Assembly (NCBI GenBank): GCA_023101885.1
Contig: JALPQD010000225.1
Location: 2,728,001-2,792,000, forward strand
DNA: 64,000 bases
Reading direction: 5' to 3'
Source: Typhlomys cinereus
Lineage: Eukaryota > Chordata > Mammalia > Rodentia > Platacanthomyidae
The translations under genes and the position numbers were made by a program. Of the stretch, positions 55,786 to 64,000 are shown piece after piece. Within the stretch, counting starts at the first letter, position 1; every line of letters starts with the position of its first letter. The notes beneath the pieces are model-generated. The model did no database searches. It was given only the letters and a program-made list of their open reading frames with translations, and was not told the origin of the DNA.

Positions 55786-56454
55786 GTGCATAAAAAACTT
55801 AGAAAACTAAACACCAAGGAAACCAATGGCCCAATTAAGAAATGGGCCCTGGAACTTCAAAGAAACTTTACCAGGGATGAAATTAAAATGTCTAACAAAT
55901 ATCTGAAAAAATGCTCCACTTCCTTAGCCATCAGGGAAATGCAAATCAAAACTTCCCTGAGATATCATCTCACCCCGGTCAGGATGGCAAAAATCCACAA
56001 TACAAACAACAACAAATGCTGGAGAGGATGTAAAGAGAGGGGAACTCTTCTACATTGCTGGTGGGAATGCAGGCTCATGCAGCCACTCTGGCGAGCCGTC
56101 TGGAGATTCTTAAAGAAATTAAAGATTGAAATGCCATATGACCCTGCTATTCCACTTTTGGGAATAACCCCCCATGCAGCAGAGGTTCGCCTCGATAGCA
56201 CAAGCACAACCATGTTCATAGCAGCACTGTTTACAATAGCAAAGTCACAGAATCAACCCAAATGTCCAACAGTTGATGAGTGGATAAGGAAACTGTGGTA
56301 CGTCTATACAATGGAGTACTTCTCAGCCATCAAAAATGATGAATTACTGGAATTTGCCAGGAAATGGATGTCATTAGAAACAATTATATTAAGTGAAGTA
56401 TCCCAGACCCAGAAAATTAAGCACCGTATATACTCCCTAATAGGTGGCTCCTAG
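55786..56454 (+). pseudogene. L1-H ORF2 C-terminal fragment (222 codons open)
   Basis: It contains the cysteine-rich L1 C-terminal segment ([18 protein letters not shown]; the glycine of the usual CGERG is lysine here), [18 protein letters not shown], a [19 protein letters not shown] block, and the end [21 protein letters not shown]. The end matches L1-B residue for residue except for a few changes. There is no RT or endonuclease, so no activity is expected. Confidence 0.85.
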
Positions 56455-57482
56455 TACCAAACCCACCCAGCCCACCTAGAGACACTTAAAGAAAAATCTC
56501 TGTAATACCTTCAGTAATTGCAAGGATTATGAACAGGAGGGATGAGGTAGGGGGGCCACACCAGAAACAAGGAGAGAGGGGACCATGTTACAGCAGAGAA
56601 AATGGGCCTCCACCAAGGACTCCAATAAGTAATGAGACATCTGATTAAGTTCACAGACTTTCCTTCCTGATCTGAGGGGCTATGATCTCAGTAGAAGAGG
56701 AGGGCATATAGTCTGGCAGATAAAACGTAGCCATTTTGCAAATGGGTGATAGACCCGTCCCTCATTGTGGTTTCCTACTTTTCATACATCTACCTTTGAA
56801 TGTGCTCTTATAACAAGACTCTAGATTAACAACTTTTTGTCTCTGGCCAGGGGGTGACATACAATGCCCATCAGGATGGAGTGAAGGGCATTGCAGGAGC
56901 AGCAAAACTGCAAAAGAAAATCAACAAACCACTATCCAGAACTTCAGAGACTCTATATCAACCACCTAGAACTAGGCCAGACTAATCTCTCCCCATCCTG
57001 AAGCTCAAGGACATTTGAGGAAGAGGGGGTGGTAAGAGTGTAAGAGCAAAAGGATGGGAGGAGCAATGATTTGCAAGATAATCCACACAAGTTAAGGCCA
57101 AAGCAATCATAATTGGGCATTGCATGCCCTGAGCAATGTCCAACACACTATTGACCTCACAAAGTCTAGCATCTGCTAAAGGCACCAAGATCCTTGGAGG
57201 CAAAGGATTGGCAGCCACAGCAGTGTTCCTATACTTAAGGGGAACACGGGAAAGGGTTCAAGGAATGGCCACTGCGTCCTTGTACGTCATCGGAGAGGAG
57301 GGCTCAGAGGAGAATCAGGCATGCACAAGAAAGGACTCTCTGGGAATTGGGGCGGGAGGCACTGGGGAATGGGGAGGGAAGGGTGAGGGGAGCGGGAACA
57401 GGGGGTTCAGGGGGAGGAGGAGGGAAAGAGGGAACTGGTGTACATAATAAGTTTGTATGTGCTGACATAATAATAAAAAATG
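55786..57482 (+). mobile_element. L1-H segment: ORF2 C-terminus and complete 3'UTR
   Basis: It repeats about 120 bases already present just upstream (55334-55450) and continues with an open 222-codon ORF2 C-terminus (to TAG at 56454), then a full 3'UTR. The G-rich tract is at 57350-57430, and the A-rich tail ends at about 57482. The reading frame is better preserved than in L1-G, and the duplicated part differs at roughly one base in ten. It is either a separate 5'-truncated copy or the product of recombination between L1s. Confidence 0.75.
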
Positions 57483-57556
57483 TAAAAACAAAAAAAAGAA
57501 ATGAAAATTAAATGAAAGCTAAATCTTTCAAAAAAAAAAAAAAAGAAAAGAAAACT
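57483..57556 (+). repeat. A-rich spacer between L1-H and L1-I
   Basis: Mixed A-rich sequence with a 15-A run lies between the L1-H tail and the first recognisable bases of L1-I. Confidence 0.7.
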
Positions 57557-58251
57557 ATAGGCTAATCTCTTTGAACACATATGCAAATATTCTCAACAAA
57601 ATCTTAGCAAATTGGATTTAAAAACATCAAAAAGATCATTCACTGTGATCAAGTAGGCTTTATCCCAGGCACACAAGGTTGGTTCAACATATGCAAATCA
57701 ATAGATGTAATCCATCATATAAACCAATCTAAAGGCCAAGAACTCTAAAGTCCATGATACTCTTGATTGATGCAGAAAAAGCTTTTGACAAGATTCAACA
57801 TCCTTTTATGATCAAAACCCTAGAGACAGTTGGAATGGAAGGATCTTTTGTATCAACATAATAAAAGCTGTATACAACAAGACAACAACAAGGATTATAT
57901 TCAATGGGGAAAAACTTGAAGCATTCTCACTTTGATCAGGAACTAGACTTCTATTCAATACTGTACTTGAAGTCTTAGCTAGAGCCGTAAGACAAGAGAA
58001 GGAGGAAAAAGGGATTCAAATCAACAAGAAAGTCAAGATATCTCTATTGGCTGATCACATGATCATATACCTGAGTGATCCTAAAATCTCCATCAGGAAA
58101 TTCTTGGAATTAGTACATGAGTTCAGCAGGGTGGCAGATTACAAAATAAGTGTGCAAAAATCAGTGGCCTTCCTCCTATACACTAAGGATGAAAGAAGTG
58201 AAAAAGCCCTAAGAGAAACAATCCGATTTGCTATAAACCTTAAAAAATGAA

Positions 58252-58303
58252 ATACCTTGGTATTTATATTTATATTTTATATATTTATATTATATCAAGG
58301 TAT
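58252..58303 (+). repeat. AT-rich inverted-repeat insertion in L1-I
   Basis: ATACCTTG (58252-58259) and its reverse complement CAAGGTAT (58296-58303) enclose an AT-only stretch. Normal L1 ORF2 text flanks it. It could fold as a hairpin or cruciform. Confidence 0.8.
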
Positions 58304-58595
58304 AGATCTACCTAACGAAGTGAGAGACCTTTATAATGAAAACTTTAAAATCCTAAAAAAAGAAATTACAGAAGACACCAGAAGGTGGAAAGACCTCCTA
58401 TGCTCCTGGATTGGCAGAGTCAACATTATAAAAAATGACCGTCCTACCAAAAACAATATACAGATTCAATGCTATACCAATTAAAATCCCAAAGCAGTTT
58501 TTTAAAGAAATTGATCCAACAATCTCATAATTCATATGGAAGCACAAAAGACCCAGGATAGCAAAAACAATCCTGAGTAACAAAAACACTGTTGG

Positions 58596-58866
58596 GGGGC
58601 TGGAGAGGTGGCTCAGGGGTTAAGCCTCTGCCTTGCAGGCGGAAGGTCCTGAGTTCGGATCCTAAACCCCACGTGTAGACACTGCCTGTGTTTCTGGTCC
58701 TGGTAGGGCGGAGCCTGTGAATCCTGGTGCAGAGTAAACAAGGAGATGGAGGCATCCATGGTGGTTCCTGAATTCGTCCGTGGTTCTACACACACACATA
58801 CATACACACATACACATGCACGCACACATGCATACACGCACAATTGAATAAAAAAAAAAAAACAAC
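58596..58866 (+). mobile_element. Young B2-like SINE, copy 6, in L1-I ORF2
   Basis: Head, A/B boxes and body are present, but a deletion of about 25 bases lies between the TAGACAC and CCTGTGTTTC blocks. A CATA/CA tail and CACAATTGAATAAAAAA follow. A short TSD, CACTGTTGG, lies at 58587-58595 and 58867-58875; L1 ORF2 sequence continues on both sides. Confidence 0.88.
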
Positions 58867-59088
58867 CACTGTTGGAGGTATCACCATACCAAACCCTAAT
58901 CTATACTACAAATTCATAGTTATAAAAATAGCCTGGTACTGGCTCCAAAATAGACATACAGATCAATGGATAAGGGGTGAAGACCCAGATATAAGACACA
59001 CAACTACAGCCATTTGATCTTTGACAAAGGGGCCCAAAAAATCCAATGGAAAAAGAACAGTATCTTACACAAATGGTGCTTGCAAAAT

Positions 59089-59175
59089 AAATATATATAA
59101 TATAAATATAATATATATAATATATATATAATATAAATATAATATATATAATATATATATAATATAAATATATTA
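59089..59175 (+). repeat. AT-rich tandem repeat in L1-I ORF2
   Basis: About 85 bases are built of TATAATATAAATATAATATA-type units, with a period of about 32, repeated roughly two and a half times. They sit between ORF2 text GGTGCTTGCAAAA and GGATATCTGCATGTAGAAGA. Confidence 0.85.
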
Positions 59176-60173
59176 CATGGATATCTGCATGTAGAAGATT
59201 AAAACTGGACTCATACTTGTCACCATGCACTAAAATTAATTCCAAATAGATAAAGGACCTTAATATTAGCCCAGAGAGTATAAAAAGAACCCCAGTTGAA
59301 AGGGTAGGGAACCCTCTTAAGCAGCTTGGGCTAGGACAACAGTTCCTATACAGAAATCCAATAGCACAGTCACTACAGCCAATACTCAACAAATGGGATC
59401 CTATGAAATTAAAGGGCTTTTGTTCAGATAAAGAATTGTAAACTGAACATAAAGGCAACCCACAGAATGGGAGAAAATCTTCACTAACCACATATGTGAT
59501 AGAGCTCTATTATCCAGAGTGCACAAAGAACTTAGAAAACTAAACACCAAGAAGATAAATCACCCAATTAAAAAATGGGCCTGGGAACTCAAAAGAAACT
59601 TTTCCAGAGATGAAATTCAAATGTCTACCAAATATCTTAAAATTTTTCACATCCCTTGCTATCAGAGAAATGTAAATCCAAACTATGCTAAGATATTATC
59701 TCACCCCGGTCAGTATGGTAAAAATCCACAATACAAACACCACCCAATGCTGGAGAGGATGTGGAGAGAAGGGAACTCTTTTACATTGGTGGTGGTAATG
59801 CAGGCTTATATAATCACTCTGGCTATCAGTGTGGTGATTTCTTAAAAAGATAAAGATTGAAATGCTACATGATCCTTCTATACCTCTTCTGTGAATTATT
59901 TCCCACAACGCAGAAATCACTACAGTGACATGAGCACAACCATGTTCGTTGTGCTATTTACAATAGCAAAGTCATGGAATCAACCCAAATGCCCAACAGT
60001 GGATGAATGGATAATGAAAATGTGGTATATTTATACAGTGGAATACTACTTGGTCATCAAAAAGATGAATTAATGAAATTTACCAGGAAATGGATGGAAT
60101 TAGAAAAAATTACATTGAGACATAGACTCAGAATGTTAGACATTGTATGTACTTTCTAATAGGTGGATCCTAG

Positions 60174-60958
60174 TTTCAAACCCACTTAATGACATATTCA
60201 AAGGTAAATCTCTCTAATACATACTGTAATCATTAAGATTATAAACAGGAAGGAAAGGGAAGGAGAGTCCCCCTAAAAAAGGAGATAGAGGATCATGCTT
60301 CAGTAGAGAAAATAGGTCACCATCAAGCATTGCATGTAAGTAGCGAAACATCTGGTGCAGCTCATTCTTACTTCCATTCCTGGTCACTTGCAACTGAACA
60401 GGTTTGATCTCACCAATCAGGGAGGATATAGGGACTCGTAGATAGATGATAACCATCTGGCAAATGGGACACTGACACCCCCTTCTCACTGCCGTTTTCT
60501 AATCCTATTCTTGAGTCTTCTCTTACATTAAGATCTTCATTTAAACAGTCTTTTTATCTTTGGTTAGGAGGTGACCTTCTATACCAATCAGGATTCAGCC
60601 AAGGGTGGTGCAGAAAAAGCAAAACTTAAAACAACAACAAACCATAATTCAGAACACCAAAGACCCTACACTATTCACCTGGAAATAGACCAGCCAAATC
60701 TCTCCCTATCCTAACTCTTAGGGAACCTTGCAAAAGAGGGGGTGGCAAGATCATAAGAGCCTAAAGATGGGGAGGACCGATGATATGCAAGATACTCCAC
60801 ACAAGTAGGACTGCAGCAGCCAGGATTGGACTGCCTGACCTGTACAATGGCTGACATGTCAACGACCCCCCAAAATGTAGCATGGATCACAGGGGAGAAG
60901 GTTTCAGGCAGTAGGATCCTTAGAGGCAAGGGGTTAACAGTCATATAGAGTCCCCATG
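60174..60958 (+). other. L1-I 3'UTR (first part)
   Basis: Blocks shared with L1-E: AGGATCATGCTTCAGTAGAG, TGACATGTCAACGACC, AGGGGTTAACAGTCATATAG. It is interrupted at 60959 by an LTR-like element. The last five bases are CCATG. Confidence 0.85.
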
Positions 60959-61388
60959 TGTAGCAGTTCACCTGCATGATTCTGATAAATGACCATCAAA
61001 TGGCTTAAGTGAACAAGGGGTTTATTTTTTTTATGACAGTCCAGTATAGTTCTCAGTATCCTTGATGGGAGAGCATGCACCAACACCAGGTTTAAGAGAA
61101 CTGGCCACACCATCTCTATGTAATGGCTGAGAGAGGGAGATGATCTTTACTTGCCAGACTAGCATGTCTGGCCAAGTTAACAAAAAGATGCCAGCTGCCT
61201 CACCCAGCTCTCAATATTTTATTCACCTCTTCATGGTCTAGTCCCACCTACATAGGATAGGCCTTCCCATAAGCTAGACAATCTCCTACAGGTTTGTTCT
61301 GGGCCTAACTCAACCACTAATTCTCTTCAAATGTGCTCAAAGCTCAAACCCTCAACTGTCAAGTTGACACCTGTGCCTAACCATGACA
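60959..61388 (-). mobile_element. Solo LTR-like insertion in the L1-I 3'UTR
   Basis: A 430-bp block starts TGTAGCAG and ends CATGACA, so on the minus strand it runs TGTCATG...CTGCTACA (TG...CA ends). A near-identical 5-bp duplication, CCATG/TCATG, lies at 60954-60958 and 61389-61393. Normal L1 3'UTR continues on both sides. On the minus strand an AATAAA signal lies about 60 bases before the 3' end (plus-strand TTTATT at 61021-61026), as in an LTR. The family was not named. An ERV origin is inferred from ends, signal and TSD length. Confidence 0.65.
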
Positions 61389-61676
61389 TCATGCTAGCGG
61401 GGAGCCCAAGAAGGATCTCTGAGATATGCCACTGAGTACTTACCCCTCACTAGAGTGGAGAACTTAGAGGGAGGTTTGGCATTCACACAAAAGGATGCCG
61501 TAGAGGATGGGAGGGAAGAAGGGGGAGGCACTGAAATAGGAGAAGAGAGAGAGGGGGTAAAAGAAAGGGGAAGGAGGGAAATACAAGGAGGGATGACTGG
61601 GGAGGGGAGAAGGAGGAAGAGGACAGGGGTAGCTATTGAGCTTGTATGATTAGGAAAAAAATAAAGTGTGGAGAAA
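61389..61676 (+). other. L1-I 3'UTR (second part)
   Basis: It resumes after the LTR-like insert (GCTAGCGGGGAGCCCAAGAA). The purine-rich tract at 61495-61630 and terminal GAGCTTGTATGATTAGG with an A-rich tail complete the L1. Confidence 0.85.
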
Positions 61677-64000
61677 AAAAAGACAGGATTTGAGGACTTC
61701 TGGGGTGGGCTTACTCAAAAAATCTAGGACCCGATTTTGCTCTTGTTGCTATTTTAACAGGTAGTTACCAGAGTCAGTTTATGTTATTCTTAGGGAGAGC
61801 CTTCCCTCTTCTCTCTTTGTCTCTCTCATCCTTTCCTTGTGTCTTCCTCCTCCCCTGACCTCTCTTCTTTCTTTTGTCTTCTAAACAGTGATAAAAGCGT
61901 GAGAAATAATAATGCTTTAAGCATGGAGTGGTCATGATTTCATTAATTAAAATAGTGTTAATCTGCTGTGATGAAAGAACAGTGGGCAGACTGTTCTGTT
62001 GCTCTTCATTATATTTAATGTCATCTCTTTTTGCTTTCTTTGGTTCTCCTTACCTTTAGAGTCTCAGGGGTTATTGTTCAGCAATCTTGTAGAGTGCCAA
62101 GTCTGGGTTTTTCTGCATTTTCTACAATCTGTGTTATCAAATGATCATGGAGGAAGGGAAGGGGGGGATGGTGGCCCTTTGGTCAAATCCTATCAGTGTA
62201 TTCTTGATAACCATTGAGTTCAGAAAGTCAAATTTACATTTGTTGCCTCTGAAATTGGACATACTATATACCTCTCAGAGTCATGGGATCATTATTAATT
62301 CCTTTTCCCCATTTGGAGGGAGTGGGAAATGGTGTATTTTTTAGGGAAAAATGTGAATAACCTAAAGTATTGAAGATAAAAATGTGAGGTTTACAAGTAC
62401 CAGATGTGGAGGTGTCCCTCTTGTTGATGGGAGGTGGGCTATTCGTTTTCAAAGAGTCATCCGTTAGTTACTTCTAGAGGCTTAGAACAAGGATCTTTCA
62501 GGTCTCTCCTAGGACAGTGACTTCCTTGGCCAAGGGCTCCCATTAAAAAGTCAGGGCAGGTTCCTGCGCAGCACAGGTAGATGCCCAATGGGATTTAAAG
62601 GAGGCATCAGCAGAGTCAATGTTCGCAATTAATTTTTTACCTAGAGACTTTACCTGAGACCTTACTCTGACCCTGTCCTGAGCTCTGTCTTAGAATTTTC
62701 TATTTGGTAACACTCCTCAAACTCTCCCCAGATGAAACATTTCTTGAATTCTTCTTTGAGGAACTGAGGTAAGACATATGTGCTTCTGAATGAGTGTTAG
62801 CTTGAATGCACCCTACCCAGCCCAGAGCTCCCTGGTCTAGAAAGTGGATGGTCAAGTTTTCTTTAGTTTGTAATTTCAACCTAAAGGATAATCACTTTAA
62901 ATTCTGGTCATTTCAGTGAGTTGGCATTGTATCACATAACATATCACTCTAGGATTCTGAAAAAAATCAATGTTAGTGCAGCAATGCCTATTATTTGAAT
63001 GACTATTTGATCCAATGTGTATATCATACTGCAGGTATGTGACACAGGGAGACTTTTCCTTATTACTTACATATTGCCTTTGGTGTACACAGTCTGGAAG
63101 GATTTGATCACTAAATGTGGTTACTATGGTTACATCAGCTGCCCTGAAAGTAAGACAAGTCAAGTTATTTTTTTATGGTCCCATATGGGGAATTCAGAAG
63201 ACATTTCTTAAGAAAATTCTGGATCTTAGAAACATAGTGAGTTTGTGTTGTTAGAATATTGGCCTTAACAGCCTCCCTTAGGAAAATAATCTGAAAGTTA
63301 GAATAATGTGTGTGACAGACCCAGGGGAAATCAGAGATGACTAGAATTTCAGGGCGAGGACACTGGGTTGTTTTCTCCTTTGAGGAAGGTTAATTCAAGG
63401 CTTGTTTATTTGAACATTGTAATGAATAGTATGTTATCAGAGAAATGGAAAGAGTTATCTACTCTGCCAGTGAGTTCATTATTTAAAGTATCCAGCTGTG
63501 CACGGACATGTTTACGGTGTCTCAGTGCATTGCTTGAAAGTGAAGCCAAATGCAAGACACCGAAAAGTCAGAGACAGTCACCAACTAGTTGAGATGGAGA
63601 CACTGCAAATGTTGGCTTACCTGGGATGCTACGCTGGGGAAGGAATGTAGGCACACAGGCAGTTACTAGCAATGCTTTTCTAGTTCTTCCTGGATTCACT
63701 GTTGCATATGAATGTTATGTAAAAAGTTACATTTAATGAACCAAAGAGCACTATGAACAAACTAATGATGATCTAATTTCATAAACTACATTCAACGAGC
63801 TCTCAAATAATGAGTGGGAAGGGAAGAAGAAGGGAGAAAGGTGGAGAGAATAGTGAGAGGATGAAGAAGAAAAGGAGAGAGAAAAAGAGAGAGAATATGA
63901 ATTGCTGTAAGAAAAACAAGATATTGAGTGAGGGTGTGCAGAGTGGTGGAAAAATAAAATGTATATATAAAAACTTTGTTTCATCACATTCATTAATTTA
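61677..64000. other. Unassigned non-coding sequence with a terminal purine tract
   Basis: No gene, exon or repeat family was recognised. At 63815-63900 a dense (A/G) tract (GGGAAGAAGAAGGGAGAAAG) precedes GGTGTGCAGAGTGGTGG and an A/T-rich end. This vaguely resembles an old L1 3' terminus, but not strongly enough to call. Confidence 0.35.

Larger units (their letters stand above)
51729..55790 (+). mobile_element. L1-G: L1 with endonuclease-RT deletion
   Basis: Monomers and short tether (51729-52146), ORF1 (52147-53210), ORF2 from 53270 with an internal deletion at about 53658, and ORF2 decayed to about 55450. There an antisense L1 stub is inserted. After the stub a few more bases of ORF2 are seen before the L1-H segment starts. 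No 3'UTR of its own can be separated from that of L1-H. Confidence 0.82.
57557..60173 (+). pseudogene. L1-I ORF2 remnant (RT onward)
   Basis: The RT palm region (CAGGCACACAAGGTTGGTTC, GCTTTTGACAAGATTCAACA) leads to an active-site box reading LADH (about 58047-58058) rather than FADD, so polymerase activity is lost. The thumb and C-terminal domain continue in many frames, with the cysteine block degraded (ATGCTGGAGAGGATGTGGAG). The SINE and AT-rich insertions further break it. Confidence 0.85.
57557..61676 (+). mobile_element. L1-I: 5'-truncated L1 with several later insertions
   Basis: It begins in RT (GAAAACTATAGGCTAATCTC) and runs through ORF2 to a TAG at 60171, then a 3'UTR ending TATTGAGCTTGTATGATTAG plus A-rich tail. 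Later insertions include an AT-rich hairpin (58252-58303), a B2-like SINE (58596-58866), an AT-rich tandem repeat (59089-59175) and an LTR-like element (60959-61388). Confidence 0.85.

Noticed and set aside
12143..58866. Similar dispersed copies considered as a possible CRISPR-like array
   Set aside because: Copies are kilobases apart, in both directions, with TSDs and A-rich tails. They are SINEs.
59089..59175. Minus-strand ORF with an I/Y-only run that looks like a membrane segment (58901-59491)
   Set aside because: It is translation of an AT tandem repeat inside a dead L1.
61455..61649. 64-codon E/G/R-rich ORF
   Set aside because: It is translation of the purine tract of the L1-I 3'UTR.

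Overview
The window is mammalian, non-genic, repeat-dominated DNA, most likely from a rodent that is neither mouse nor rat. I see no intact cellular gene and no exon I can support. The rodent call rests on three things seen together: many LINE-1 (L1) copies, old 7SL-derived B1-type SINEs, and a young tRNA-derived SINE. The head of that SINE matches the rodent B2 superfamily, but its body and CA-rich tail do not match mouse B2. A dipodoid (jerboa or jumping mouse) source is possible but is only inference.

Layout. 1-9450 is a head-to-tail L1 cluster. L1-A is 3'-truncated and carries a full-length U1 snRNA retrocopy inside ORF1. It runs straight into the CpG-rich promoter monomers of L1-B, which is full-length in layout but frameshifted, and an older L1 3'UTR follows. 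9451-25300 is mostly unassigned sequence with scattered SINEs, one LTR-like repeat, an H3.3 (H3-3A) processed pseudogene with a long 3'UTR that is split by a 5'-truncated L1, and a 77-bp L1 stub. 25980-34073 holds an ancient L1 (L1-C) and L1-D. L1-D has a 14-bp target-site duplication (TSD), a SINE in ORF1 and a deleted reverse transcriptase core. 35395-41165 is an old L1 split by L1-E, which has a 15-bp TSD and two internal deletions. 41322-48985 holds gammaretrovirus-like (ERV1) remnants: two env transmembrane fragments and PPT/LTR-like pieces. A twin-primed, 5'-inverted L1 (44870-46253) and an older SINE lie within this stretch. 49781-61680 is a second L1 cluster: L1-F joined to L1-G, an antisense L1 stub, L1-H, then L1-I with a SINE, two AT-rich insertions and an LTR in its 3'UTR. 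61681-64000 is unassigned.

Nothing here works together as a cellular pathway. The elements are linked by L1 retrotransposition machinery, which accounts for the SINE, U1 and H3.3 retrocopies and leaves A-rich tails and 9-21-bp TSDs. Every L1 here is disabled by frameshifts, stops or deletions. The nested insertions give relative ages: old L1-K before L1-E; H3.3 pseudogene before the L1 in its 3'UTR; L1-D and L1-I before their SINEs; L1-A before U1. I found no CRISPR array, phage, operon or new gene system. The points most worth following up are the retrocopies, the tandem L1 arrangement with two kinds of promoter tether, and a 32-bp ORF2 patch inside an L1 3'UTR.
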